Source of the DNA: Noviherbaspirillum sp. L7-7A
GTDB lineage: Bacteria; Pseudomonadota; Gammaproteobacteria; Burkholderiales; Burkholderiaceae_D
Direction: 5' to 3'
NCBI RefSeq assembly: GCF_019052805.1
Contig: NZ_JAHQRJ010000002.1
Location: forward strand, 1 to 64,000
DNA: 64,000 nucleotides
A program made the position numbers and the translations under genes. Below, piece after piece: positions 32,871 through 42,723 of this stretch; the first letter of the stretch is position 1, and every line of letters starts with the position of its first letter. The notes under the pieces were generated by a model. The model was not told the origin of the DNA, ran no database searches, and was given only the letters and a program-made list of their open reading frames with translations.

Positions 32871-35750
32871 TCAAGCCGCCTGGCCAGCCAGCGCCATCAG
32901 GTCCACCACTTCCAAACCCGCCAGGTCCTGTGCCGCATTCCCGGCGAACGCGGCACGGCTGGGCTGCGCATTCTGCAGGTACTGCATGGCCACGGCCTTG
33001 AGTTGAAGATCGGTGCATTCGAGCACGCCGTGTCGGAACTGCTCCCGCATCGCCTGGGTAACACCGGCTTCGCGCAGCTGCCATGCCTGCAGCGCTTCAT
33101 GATGCGGGCTGCGCGGCTTGTCGAGTTCGCCGATCACGCCAATGATGGCTTCCTCGATATGCTCGCGCTGCAGCGGCGCTTCCACCACCCAGGCCACCGC
33201 ACGAGCAAAGTCTTCGTAGGTGCCGGCAAGCCGTGGGTCGCGGTAGGACAGCATGGTGAAAACGCCGCTGTGCGCCGCATAGCGCGCGGTGCCGCCATAA
33301 GCGCCACCCTCCTCGCGCAAGGCCTGGTGCAGCACCTGGTTGGTCATCAGGTTAGCCAGCACGGACAGCACTGGCGCATCCTCATGACCCAGGCGCGGCA
33401 CCGCCCAGCTCGCGAAGCAGTGGTTGACCTGCGCCGGCGCCATCAGCGCCACGCTGGCCGGCGCGCCACGCTCGCGTTGCGGCGCGGTGGCTGTGCTGTC
33501 CGGGTCGGCGCCAGGCACATCGATCAGTCGCGCCAGATGCGCGCCGTCTTCCTCCACGCCTGCGCCGATGATGCGCACCGGCGCAGCCAGGACCCGTTGG
33601 TGCAGAGCGGAGAGCCGCTCGCAGATGGCTTGCAAACCATCGTCCGATTCGATCTGGCGCGCCAGGGCGCTGTAGAAGCGCAGCGCGCCGGCGCCGTCGA
33701 CTGCATCCTGGAAGTGGCGCCGCAGGGAATAGGGCAGCTCCGCTGCAATGGCGGCGTACTGGTCACCCTGGTCGGCCAGGTCCTGCAACTGGTTTTCCGC
33801 GATCTGGTCGATCAGGAAGGCGATCCGCTCGCTTTCGTCGAAGCGGGCCTCCCGGATGGAATTCGACAGGAGCTGTGCAATGGCGTCCTGCTCCTCGCGC
33901 ACATTGCGCGAGGAAAAGGACAGATTGACGCGCAGGGCTGGCCCCTCCGCCTTCAGGGATTCCTGTGCATCGAGGTCCACCGAGAACGATGGCGCCAGCT
34001 GCTTGCGCCAGGATGCGGCTTCGGCAAAGTTCATCGCGCCCACGCCGAGATCGGGCAGCAGTTCGGCATACAGGTCCAGCCACGGCCAGTCGGCTTCTTC
34101 AAAGGCCGACACGTCGTATACCACCCGGCCATAACTGATGCCGTTGCTGGCAATGCGCAGGCCCAACAGGCGTCCGGCGTCTTCGGGCAAATCGTGCAGG
34201 GGCCGCGGCAACGGGCTCACGTCTTGTGGACGGATACGCGGCAACAGGTCGTTGTTGACGGGCTGGCGCTGGCGGGCCAGCAGCGCTTCGGCTTCGGCCG
34301 CAATGCGCTGCGCCTCGGTCTCGTCCATTGCGCCAGAGAGCTGCGCAAGGCGTTCCTCCTCGATCGCGTTGCGTGCGTCGAAATAGCGGGCATCCGGCTC
34401 CACCGTCACAGTCAGCCGGGTTGGCGCGGCCAGCAGGTCACGCACCATAGATTTGAAGAACTCCGGATGACGGATTTCCTGCTCCAGCTTCGCTAGAGTG
34501 GCTTCGCTATCGAAGGCTGTCATGATGTCGCCGCCTGCCATTTCGAATGGCAGCGCCTGCAGCAGCTTGCGCATGCCGTAGGGCAGCTGGCCGCCCTGGA
34601 TCTCGCGCTGCGAGAAGCGCAGGTCTCGCAGTGCCGCCTGCAACACCGCATGCGGCACGCCGGTCTGCGTGGTCTTTTCCAGGGTGCGCCATATCAGCGC
34701 GCGCGCTTCTTCAGTCTGTTCACGGGTCAGGCCTTCCATGCCGAGATGGAATACCAGCTGGCGATGGCTCGGGTCCATCCCATTGAAGGCAGACGGCCTG
34801 CCATAGCCAGCCGTTTCCATCGCATGCAACAGCGGCGCCGAAGCGTCGCCCACTAGGCCGGCTTCCAGCAGCTGCGCCCGGTAATACGCCACGGGGTCAG
34901 CCGATTCGCCGGCCAGCCAGGCCAGCTGCATGCCGTACTCGTCGTCGCGCGCGGTGGGCGATGGGATGCGGATGGTGGTACTGCGCGGCGCCTCCCATTG
35001 CGGCGCCAATTCCGGCATCATGCGCGGCGCCTGGCCTGAGAGCTTGTCCAGCACATGCTCGGCAATGACCCGCTGCACCGCGGCCGGATCGACTGCGCCA
35101 GCTGTCATGAACACCGCCTGCGATGGATGGTAGTGGCTGGCGTGGAACTGCTTCAGGTCGTCGTGGGTGAGCGACGGAATCGCCAGCGGGTCGCCGCCCG
35201 ACTCGACGGCATAGGTGGTGCCGGCAAACAGGATCGCGTCCATGCCCTGGGCCAATGCCCGCATCGGGTCGGCAAATGCGCCCTTCATCTCATTAAACAC
35301 CACGCCGCCATAACCCAGCTTGCCGTTCTCCAGCGTGTGGCGCCAGCCTTCCTGCAGGAAGTCCAGGTATTCCAGCTGCGGGAAGAACGCCGCGTCCAGG
35401 TAGACGCCCAGCAGGTTAAAAAAGTCGGCTTCGCTGGTGCTGGCGAACGGGTACACGGTGCGGTCGGGATAGGTCATCGCATTCATGTAGGTCGCGGTCG
35501 AACGGCGCAGCATCGAGAAGAACGGGTCGCGCACCGGGTAGCGGCGCGAGCCGCACAGCGCCAAGTGCTCCAGGATATGCGCGCGGCCGTCGTCCTTGTC
35601 GGGCACGGTGGGAAAGGCCACCAGGAAAACCATTTCGGGATCGTCGGTTGCCAGATGAATGTGGCGGGCGCCACTGGCGGGATGTTCGTATTCTTTCAAT
35701 ACTGCCTGCATGACCTTGACGGGCCGGACACGCTTTTCAATGAAGGTCAT
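32871..35750 (-). CDS. M16C metallopeptidase (PreP/Cym1-like)
   Basis: Zinc protease of 959 residues, the usual size of the presequence-protease group. The inverted zinc motif HILEH (residues 58-62) is present in DDGRAHILEHLALCG, followed by PFFSMLRRSTATYMNAMTYP, the substrate-binding region. The C-terminal halves show FASWAVPRLGHEDAPVLSVL and LREEGGAYGGTARYAAHSGV, the R/Y pair of M16 C-domains. Expected to degrade peptides in the cytoplasm. No signal peptide. Single gene; AT-rich promoter region on its 5' side. Confidence 0.93.
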   Translation of the reverse strand: MTFIEKRVRPVKVMQAVLKEYEHPASGARHIHLATDDPEMVFLVAFPTVPDKDDGRAHILEHLALCGSRRYPVRDPFFSMLRRSTATYMNAMTYPDRTVYPFASTSEADFFNLLGVYLDAAFFPQLEYLDFLQEGWRHTLENGKLGYGGVVFNEMKGAFADPMRALAQGMDAILFAGTTYAVESGGDPLAIPSLTHDDLKQFHASHYHPSQAVFMTAGAVDPAAVQRVIAEHVLDKLSGQAPRMMPELAPQWEAPRSTTIRIPSPTARDDEYGMQLAWLAGESADPVAYYRAQLLEAGLVGDASAPLLHAMETAGYGRPSAFNGMDPSHRQLVFHLGMEGLTREQTEEARALIWRTLEKTTQTGVPHAVLQAALRDLRFSQREIQGGQLPYGMRKLLQALPFEMAGGDIMTAFDSEATLAKLEQEIRHPEFFKSMVRDLLAAPTRLTVTVEPDARYFDARNAIEEERLAQLSGAMDETEAQRIAAEAEALLARQRQPVNNDLLPRIRPQDVSPLPRPLHDLPEDAGRLLGLRIASNGISYGRVVYDVSAFEEADWPWLDLYAELLPDLGVGAMNFAEAASWRKQLAPSFSVDLDAQESLKAEGPALRVNLSFSSRNVREEQDAIAQLLSNSIREARFDESERIAFLIDQIAENQLQDLADQGDQYAAIAAELPYSLRRHFQDAVDGAGALRFYSALARQIESDDGLQAICERLSALHQRVLAAPVRIIGAGVEEDGAHLARLIDVPGADPDSTATAPQRERGAPASVALMAPAQVNHCFASWAVPRLGHEDAPVLSVLANLMTNQVLHQALREEGGAYGGTARYAAHSGVFTMLSYRDPRLAGTYEDFARAVAWVVEAPLQREHIEEAIIGVIGELDKPRSPHHEALQAWQLREAGVTQAMREQFRHGVLECTDLQLKAVAMQYLQNAQPSRAAFAGNAAQDLAGLEVVDLMALAGQAA

Positions 35751-36050
35751 TGACTAATCCTATTAATGATTTAATTTGTATAGCATTTTATCGCAGATTG
35801 CCAGACGCTGCGTCGCAGGCCAGCGCCAGCGATTGCAGCACCTTGCAGCTTTCATCTACTCATCTGGTGGCGCCGTTAGCAAAGATCAATGGCGTGGCGG
35901 CGCGAGGGAGTATGACAAAGATCAGCCGCCAGCGTTAGCGCCAGCGCATGACGCAGGTTTTCTGCGCATGACGATTGGGCAGGCTGTTATCGCGTGTGTC
36001 TCTGAAGATGCGTTGCTTCCAACCGTTTCCAGGCTACTTGAAGAAGCATT
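35751..36050. other. Intergenic region before decayed methyltransferase
   Basis: About 300 bases. The left 60 bases are AT-rich and probably hold the M16C promoter. The rest shows short frames only; the methyltransferase start is no longer clear. Confidence 0.35.
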
Positions 36051-36891
36051 CCGTGTGCTTACCCACTCCCACTCCCACACCGGTCGCCGACCTGACGGCC
36101 GTCAAGGCGCGCCAGCAGGCGGCTTGGTCCACCGGCAACTATGCCCTCATCGGCAGCACCCTGCAGATCGTCGGCGGGAATTTGTGCGAGGCGCGCGACC
36201 TGCGTTCCGGCATGCGCGTGCTCGATGTCGCTCCCGGCAACGGCAATGCCACGCTCGCGGCGGCCCGCCGCTAGTGCGAGGTCACATCGACCGATTATGT
36301 GCCGGCGCTGCTCGACAGCGCCCGCCGGCGCGCCGAAGCTAATGGCTTTTCCATCGAATTCCAGCAAGCCGATGCAGAAAACCTGCCTTTCGCCGATGCG
36401 GCCTTCGATGTAGTGCTGTCGACTTTGGGGGTGATGTTCACGCCGGACCAGGAAAAGGCGGCCAGCAAAATGGCACGGGTGTGCCGGCCGGGCGGCCGGA
36501 AAGGCCTGGCGAACTGGACGCCGGAAAGCTTCATCGGGCAGGTGTTCAGGACGATAGGGAAATACATCCCGCCTGCGGCAGGCGTGAAGTTGCCGGCATT
36601 GTGGGGCACCAGGGCCAGGCTGGAGGAGATGTTTGGCCAGTTCGCCGCGGACATCCTCATCGCAGAACGGGCATTCGTATTACGCTATCGCTCGCCGCAA
36701 CACTGGCTGGACGTGTTTCACACCTATTACGGCGCGATATGAACAAAGCATTTGGCGCGCTCGATGAGCATGCCCAGCAGGCTTTCGCGCAAGACCTGCT
36801 GGACCTGATGGCAAGGCTGAACCGTTCAGGCGATGCCACGCTGGTGCTGCCCAGTCCCTACCTGGAAGTGGTGGTGGAGCGCACGGCCTGA
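36051..36891 (+). pseudogene. Broken SAM-dependent methyltransferase
   Basis: Three pieces form one class I methyltransferase. The first (DLTAVKARQQAAWSTGNYAL, with motif I MRVLDVAPGNGNATLAAARR) stops at TAG 36272-36274. The frame goes on CEVTSTDYVPALLDSARRRA and LSTLGVMFTPDQEKAASKMA up to YYGAI (stop 36740-36742). The C-terminus (MNKAFGALDEHAQQAFAQDL to VVVERTA) is in another frame, ending 36891. Relatives have Trp where the TAG lies, so TGG to TAG; the second lesion looks like a one-base loss. The 5' end is not clear. Confidence 0.85.
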
Positions 36892-36916
36892 ACGCGGCTG
36901 CGTCGCAGCCCGGCGA

Positions 36917-37345
36917 TCAGAACTCTTCCCAACCGTCGCCAGCAGTGGCAGCAGGGCGCGCCAGTGCCTTGGGCTTGTGCATGGCGGCAGGCTCCTTTGC
37001 GGTGGCCGGCGCCATCGCGGGCAGGGAAGGGGAAGCTGCCGCATGTCTGGCCGTGGCCGGCAGAGCAGGCTGGGCAGGCGCGCCGGTGTCAAGCCTGAAG
37101 ATGCTGACCTCGCGGGCCAGGCTGCCAGCCTGCTCCTGCAGCGATTGCGCGGCGGCTGCGGCTTCCTCGACCAGCGCGGCATTCTGCTGGGTGACCTGGT
37201 CCATCTGTCCAACCGCCTGATTGATCTGGTCGATGCCGCTGCTCTGTTCCTGCGACGCCGCCATGATCTCGGCCATCATGTCGGTCACGCGACGCATGCT
37301 GCCTACGATGCCTTCCATGGTTTCTCCGGCATGGCCAACCAGCCA
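36917..37345 (-). pseudogene. Truncated methyl-accepting chemotaxis protein (3' fragment)
   Basis: Only the last part of a chemoreceptor signalling domain remains: [40 protein letters not shown] and [20 protein letters not shown], then a Pro/Ala linker and the C-terminal pentapeptide GWEEF that tethers CheR/CheB. The sensor, membrane segments, HAMP and the hairpin tip are missing; homology ends near 37345. The open frame upstream reads as unrelated sequence, so it is a decapitated remnant. Confidence 0.85.
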
Positions 37346-37432
37346 GTATGAATCCGGGGCCGCAGTGACATGATGCCGGGCTTGCATTACCTTGTGACCA
37401 GCAACTGATCCCACTATTTTGACGGGCAGCAG

Positions 37433-37744
37433 ATGGGCGCAACCTATTCCACGCTGGAGGATCTCCACCAGTGCTTGACCCACGAATTCGGCCTGGTTGC
37501 CGAGGCGCCGCATCGCGGCAGCTGGCGCACCTATTTCTGGAGAAGGGTCGAATGGCATCCGTCGCGGTCGACCCGCACGGTCAAGGTATTGATGGATGCA
37601 GCCGGGAGACCATGGAAGATCCAGCTCTGTGTCTCTTCCGACAACAACAACAGCGTCTTTCTGACCGCGCCCTTCATGCATGACGCGCTGAAACAGGCGA
37701 TTGACGGAGAGATTCGTCAGCTTGCAGGTGCCTTGCAGCGCTGA
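37433..37744 (+). CDS. Hypothetical protein, 103 aa
   Basis: Small soluble protein starting [20 protein letters not shown], with [20 protein letters not shown] in the middle and [20 protein letters not shown] at the end. Codon use matches the surrounding chromosome and the frame is intact. No family recognised. It lies opposite an overlapping minus-strand frame that I regard as shadow. Confidence 0.55.
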   Translation: MGATYSTLEDLHQCLTHEFGLVAEAPHRGSWRTYFWRRVEWHPSRSTRTVKVLMDAAGRPWKIQLCVSSDNNNSVFLTAPFMHDALKQAIDGEIRQLAGALQR

Positions 37745-37837
37745 TGGCAGTAGCGGCGCGCCATCAGCTGGCAGCCGCCGGTGTTGGCAGTATCAAACCA
37801 GCCTGTCGCGCCTGCGCAAATGAACCAATACCAGCGT

Positions 37838-38428
37838 TCAAAGGCCCAGGCCAAGCAAGGGCAGGGCCGCTGGTTCCGGCACCTGCGCCGTTTCGCCTTC
37901 CAGCGTGAAGCGGAAATTGTCAGCGGCGAACGCGACCGATGTGCCCGGCTGCACCCAGACTTCCAACCTGTCGATCAGCTGGCTCGGGCCGGTCGCGCGG
38001 GTCACGAAGCTTTGCGGCGCGGTGTCAAGAAAGGAGAATTGCAGCGTATTGTCCAGCAAGCCGCGAAACAGCCAGGCATCGCCTCGTGCGACCGGTCCCA
38101 ATGCCGCGATGTCATAGCCGTCAACGGTGAAGTCGCGACCCGTGAACGTGGAAAACACCGTCGGCGCATTGGGCGCACCGGACACTGTGCCTTGCGTCAC
38201 TGGATTGGCGACCAGCGCGCTGGGCGGGTTGCCGACGCTTGCCGAGAGAACGAAGTTCCGGGCGATTGCTTAATTCATCCGGCTCTCGAACCGGTCGACG
38301 CCGGGCCGGAAACCCTCGTCCAGGTTCTCGAAGGTGACCACCGCCGCCACGGATGGCGACATTGCCATGGCTTGCATCAGAAACAGGGCGCAGGCCAGCA
38401 GGGCCGCTTTCCAGGAGTTCGGTTTCAT
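37838..38428 (-). pseudogene. Broken PEP-CTERM exported protein
   Basis: The signal peptide (MKPNSWKAALLACALFLMQA) and the start of the mature protein (TFENLDEGFRPGVDRFESRM) are followed by TAA at 38270-38272; the same frame continues AIARNFVLSASVGNPPSALV to a PEP-CTERM-like end, VPEPAALPLLGLGL, where another stop cuts off the expected hydrophobic helix and Arg cluster. AAGGA precedes ATG 38428. PEP-CTERM proteins need an exosortase, not found here. Two lesions make this a pseudogene. Confidence 0.8.
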
Positions 38429-38604
38429 GGTGTGTCCTTGGCGTGATGTTGTACCGACGCGGCAACCTTGCCTTGCAGCGGTAATCAGCACGGAAGCCTC
38501 CATCCGACTGATGGTGGTGAAATCCAGCGCGATGTTTCTTGTGTCAGGCCAAACAGGTTGTAGATCTCGTGCAGATGCCATCGATCGGCTTGGGACACTA
38601 TGCC

Positions 38605-39645
38605 TCAGCTCAAGCGCCGCCGGCCAGTGTCTTCCTTACTGCGCCGCTCCTCGCCATGGGAACGCGCCCGCCAGAGCAGGCCAAGCGCGAGGCTGCCGGC
38701 AAGCAGCCACTTGCGATGCATGCTGGCCCAAAGCTGTATGCTGTGGTCATGCGCGCCAGCGCTGTAGGCACCCCTTGCCTCATACGGCCCGGGCACCGGA
38801 TCCCACAGGTTGGCGGCCCGGTCCGCAGCGACTGGCTCGTCGGTATGCTGCCCCCTGAAACCGGTGCGCGCCAGATAGCGGTCCATCAGGCCCGGCACGA
38901 GCTTTTCCGCCAGGATGGTCATGGCCGACGGCCCGCCGACCACTAGTTCGCGTCGTCGCGCATGCGCTGCCCAGTAGATTGCCCGGGCCGCGACTTCCGG
39001 CTGGTAATAAAGCCCCATCGGCCTGGGATGCTTGCGCAGGGTGGTCTTGCACCATTCGAACTGCGGCGTGTTCACGCCCGGCATCTCCAGCATCGTCAGA
39101 TGGATGCCGCTTCCTTCATGCATCAGCTCGGTGCGCAGCGATTCGGTAAAACCCTTGATTGCATGCTTGGCGCCGCAATAGGCCGACTGCAGCGGAATCG
39201 AGCGATAGGCAAGCGCCGAGCCGACCTGAACGATCGTCCCGCGCTTGCGCTGCCGCATCCGCTTCAGGGCAGCCATGGTGCCCCATACATAGCCGTGGTA
39301 GGTCACGTCGGTCACGCGGCGGTAATCCTCGGGCGAGATCTTTGACAGCGGCGCGAAGATGGTCGCCATCGCGTTATTGATCCAGATATCGATCGGCCCA
39401 AGCGCTTCCTCAACGCGGGCGGCGGCCGCTTCGACCTGGTCCGGGTCCGCCACGTCGGTCGGTATGGTAATGGCCTTGGCGCCCAGTCCACGGGCTTCCG
39501 CGCATGCCGCCTCCAGGCGGTCGGCATCACGCGCCAGCAAGGCGATGGAAGCGCCATGCCTGGCGAATTCGCGCACGGTGGCGCGACCAATGCCTGCGCT
39601 CGCGCCCGTGATGACAACCACTTCAGGATGCTGACTATTGTTCAT
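38605..39645 (-). CDS. Short-chain dehydrogenase/reductase
   Basis: NAD(P)-dependent oxidoreductase of 346 residues. The Rossmann motif VVITGASAGIGRATVREFAR (TGxxxGIG) and the catalytic YCGAK (Y-x3-K) with upstream Ser (VGSALAYRS) are present; NNA is represented by WINNAMATIF. The C-terminal 90 residues go beyond the classical SDR length and end in a hydrophobic helix (KWLLAGSLALGLLWRARSHG), as in several uncharacterised membrane-associated SDRs. GGAGG lies before ATG 39645; a GTG at 39648 is less likely. Intact despite lying inside the decay block. Confidence 0.9.
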   Translation of the reverse strand: MNNSQHPEVVVITGASAGIGRATVREFARHGASIALLARDADRLEAACAEARGLGAKAITIPTDVADPDQVEAAAARVEEALGPIDIWINNAMATIFAPLSKISPEDYRRVTDVTYHGYVWGTMAALKRMRQRKRGTIVQVGSALAYRSIPLQSAYCGAKHAIKGFTESLRTELMHEGSGIHLTMLEMPGVNTPQFEWCKTTLRKHPRPMGLYYQPEVAARAIYWAAHARRRELVVGGPSAMTILAEKLVPGLMDRYLARTGFRGQHTDEPVAADRAANLWDPVPGPYEARGAYSAGAHDHSIQLWASMHRKWLLAGSLALGLLWRARSHGEERRSKEDTGRRRLS

Positions 39646-39770
39646 CACATGCCTCCGGTGAAGAAGCGGCGGCTGTTTTTGTTTGCCAGCCAGGAAGGCA
39701 TTTGACTGGCATCGGCGGGGCCAGGTTCAATGCATCCGGCGCATGCGGCCCTTGCGCAACGTGCACCCGC

Positions 39771-40703
39771 CTATATGCCCGGCGCCTTGTCGAACGAGGC
39801 CGCAAGGTAGTCGACGAAGGCTTTCACGCGGGTGGTAGCGCGGTGCTGCTGCGGGTAGACCGCGTAGATATCGGCATCGGGCGTGTCGTAGCCGGGAAGC
39901 AGGCGAACCAGCCTGCCTTTCTCGATGTAATCCTTCACATCCCATTCTGCGCGCAGTAGGATGCCATTACCGGCAAGGGCCCAGCTGACCGCCACGCCGC
40001 CATCGTTGGTGGTCAGATTGCCGCGGATGCGCACGTTCTGCTCGCCGGATTCCGCCGCCGCCTTGCCCTTCTGCCGCCCGTGGGTGAAGCGCCAGACGCC
40101 GTATTCATCGCCTTGCCGGATGCCAATGCAATTGTGCTTGCTCAGTTCCTGCGGCGTTTTCGGCTCGCCATGGCGCTTCAGGTAGCCGGGCGAGGCGCAC
40201 ACGATGCGGCGGTTCCTGGCAAGAAGGCAGGCAACGGCGCGGGTGTCCGGCGGCGGGCCGAAGCGCACGCAGACATCGTAGGCATCGTCGGACAGCGGCG
40301 GCGGCGCAACCGTCAGGTGCAGCTGCACGTCGACGTCGCCGTACTGCTGCACGAAGCTGCGCGCCAGCGGCGCGACGTAGCTGCGGCCAAAGCCTAGCGT
40401 GGCATTGACCCGCAGCAGCCCCTTGGGCGTCTGCCTGGTGCCCCACAACACGTCTTCCAGATCATCGATCTCGCCAAGGATGCGGCGCGCGCCTTCGAGA
40501 TAGGCCTCGCCTTCTGGCGTGAGGCTCATGCGACGGGTAGTGCGGTTGACCAGGTTCAGGCTCAGCCGCGACTCCATCAGCGCCAGCCGCTTGCTCACGG
40601 CTGCCGTGGTGATGCCCAGCTCGCGGGCGGCGGACGCCAGGCTGCCGCAGGACACCAGCGTGGAGAAGAAGCTGAAATCGGCGGGATTGATCGCCTTGGG
40701 CAT
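39771..40703 (-). CDS. LysR-type transcriptional regulator
   Basis: Protein of 310 residues. The winged helix-turn-helix (about 5-65: FFSTLVSCGSLASAARELGI, TTAAVSKRLALMESRLSLNL) is followed by the periplasmic-binding-like effector domain (RRMSLTPEGEAYLEGARRIL onward). It faces a decayed Bug receptor gene and class I fumarase/tartrate dehydratase genes across a 106-base gap, and probably controlled them. Its reading frame is intact although its likely targets are broken. Confidence 0.92.
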   Translation of the reverse strand: MPKAINPADFSFFSTLVSCGSLASAARELGITTAAVSKRLALMESRLSLNLVNRTTRRMSLTPEGEAYLEGARRILGEIDDLEDVLWGTRQTPKGLLRVNATLGFGRSYVAPLARSFVQQYGDVDVQLHLTVAPPPLSDDAYDVCVRFGPPPDTRAVACLLARNRRIVCASPGYLKRHGEPKTPQELSKHNCIGIRQGDEYGVWRFTHGRQKGKAAAESGEQNVRIRGNLTTNDGGVAVSWALAGNGILLRAEWDVKDYIEKGRLVRLLPGYDTPDADIYAVYPQQHRATTRVKAFVDYLAASFDKAPGI

Positions 40704-40809
40704 AATTAACTTTAGGTAAATGACAGTCTTACTTTTTAGCCGAGATTTAATATGCAGTCAACTTAGAATCGCCTCCCTGACAGCGTCATCACATGCACAG
40801 GAGACGACC

Positions 40810-41788
40810 GTGAAGCATCTACTAACGTTGAACCATTTGATCAGGGCGCTGTTGCCTGCCTGCTCGGCGCGGCCAGCCTGTGTGCCGCGCAGGGATGGCC
40901 CGCCAAGCCGGTGACCATCGTGGTGCCTTTTCCCGCAGGTGGCACCACCGACGTGCTGGCGCGCGCCATTGCCACCAGGCTCGGCCCCGTGATCAACCAG
41001 AGCGTGATCGTTGACAACCGGCCCGGCGCCGGCGCCACGCTGGGCGCGGCGTCGGTGGCCATGGCAGCGCCGGACGGCCATACCCTGCTGATGGGCGCTG
41101 TGGATCACACCATTGCCACCAGCGTGTACAGGAAGCTTTCCTACAGTTTCCAGAAAGACTTCGCGCCCATTACCACGGTGGCGCTCGTGCCGAACGTGCT
41201 GGTGGTCAGCAGCACCATGCCCTACAAAACTGTGGCCGACTTGGTTGCCGATGCGAAGTCCGCCCTTGGCAAGCTGAGCTACGGCTCCAACGGCAATGGC
41301 ACGGCCCAGCACCTGATTGGCACCCAATTCCAGATGATTAGCGGCGCCAGCATCCTGCACGTGCCCTACAAGGACAGCGCACCGCTGACGACCGACATGC
41401 TGGGCGGCCAGGTCGATATGTCCTTCGACACCGTCACGCCGGTGCTGTCCTTCATAGGCAGGGCAAGCTCAAGCCCCTGGCAGTGACTACCGCTCGCCGC
41501 TCCTCCGCACTGCCGGACGTGCCCACGATGCAGGAAGCGGGCATCGCCGGGCTGGATATCGGCACCTGGTTCGGCCTACTGGCGCCGGCGGCCACGCCCA
41601 GGGACATTACTGAAAAGCTCAACCGGGAAATCGTCAGGATCATCCACACCCCGGAATTCCAGAAACAGATGGCTGACATTGGCATCGAGCCGATGGGCAA
41701 CAGCCAGCAGGAGATGGCGAGGCAGATCGCGGAAGAAACCGAAAAGTTTGCAGTGCTGCTTAAAAACGGCAACGTCAGAATCGATTGA
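40810..41788 (+). pseudogene. Broken Bug-family (TctC) tricarboxylate-type receptor
   Basis: Periplasmic binding protein of the tripartite tricarboxylate family. A signal peptide begins at GTG 40810 (KHLLTLNHLIRALLPA) but shifts frame before CLLGAASLCAAQGWPAKPVT. The mature part runs TIVVPFPAGGTTDVLARAIA to DTVTPVLSFIG, then a second frameshift near 41452-41460 leads to GKLKPLAVTTARRSSALPDV and the end at 41788. Two frameshifts make it non-functional. Family ligands are carboxylic acids; the linked dehydratase genes suggest tartrate- or malate-like acids. Confidence 0.88.
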
Positions 41789-41799
41789 ACGAGGAAACC

Positions 41800-42723
41800 A
41801 TGATAGTCATTGAAGACAAGAAAGCGGCAAGGGAAGCAGCAGTCAGGTCGCGGACCGATGTGATGGCGAAGTTCACCGCCTATGTCGGCAAGCGGCTGCC
41901 CACCGATGTGGAGTACAAGCTGGCCGACCTGCGCAGCAAGGAAACCCATCCGCTGGCCAAGGCGGTGTACCAGTCGATGAAGGAAAACCAGGAAGCGGCA
42001 GACCGGCTGGACCGGTCAAGCTGCCAGGATACCGGGGTGATCCAGTACTTCATCAATGACGGCGCGAAGTTCCCGCTGCTGGGCGAACTGGAAGACATCC
42101 TGCGCGAAGCCACGCTGGAAGCCACCCGCAAGGGCCCGCTGCGCCACAACGCGGTGGAAACCTTCACCGAGAAGAACACCAGCACCAATACCGGCTCGAA
42201 GATTCCTTGGCTTGACTGGGAGATCACACCCAATGAGGACAGCGTGACCATCGATGGGTATATGGCCGGCGGCGGCTGCACGCTGCCGGGTGCGACCAAG
42301 GTGCTGATGCCGGGCTAAGGCTACGAAGGCGTGGCGGAGTTCGTGTTCGATGTGATCACGTGGCGCGGTGTCAATGCCTGTCCGCCGCTGCTGGTGGGCG
42401 TGGGCGTGTCGACCTCGGCCGAGACTGCGGCCCGGCTATCGAAGAAAGCCATATTGCGGCCGGTCGATTCGCGCCATCCGAACGAGAACGCGGCAAGGAT
42501 GGAAGCGCTGCTGGAGAAAGGCCTAAATGAAGTCGGCCTCGGGCGGCGGGGCCTAACGGGCAATGCCAGCGTGATGGGCGTCAATATCGAATCGTCGGCA
42601 CGCCATCCATCGAAGATAGGCGTGGCGGTATCCACCGGCTGCTGGGCGCATCGCCGCGGCTGCATCAGGATCAATGCCGATCTGAGCCATCACATCGTTT
42701 CGCACCAGGGAGTAACGCTGTGA
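41800..42723 (+). pseudogene. Class I fumarate hydratase/tartrate dehydratase alpha subunit, interrupted
   Basis: Iron-sulfur hydro-lyase alpha subunit of about 307 codons. The Fe-S ligand site CQDTGV lies near residue 76 (SSCQDTGVIQYFI), with THPLAKAVYQSMKENQEAAD before it and GGGCTLPGATKVLMPG after. A TAA at 42316-42318 (codon 173) cuts the frame after KVLMPG; the same frame continues [20 protein letters not shown] to the natural end. AGGAAACC precedes ATG 41800. Its stop overlaps the beta-subunit GTG (GTGA). Confidence 0.85.

Noticed and set aside
33003-34496. A 497-residue plus-strand frame.
   Set aside because: Antisense to the M16C peptidase; no family character.
36917-37681. A 254-residue frame extending the chemoreceptor fragment to its N-terminal side.
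   Set aside because: Only the part up to about 37345 resembles a chemoreceptor; the rest has no family look and overlaps a better plus-strand frame.
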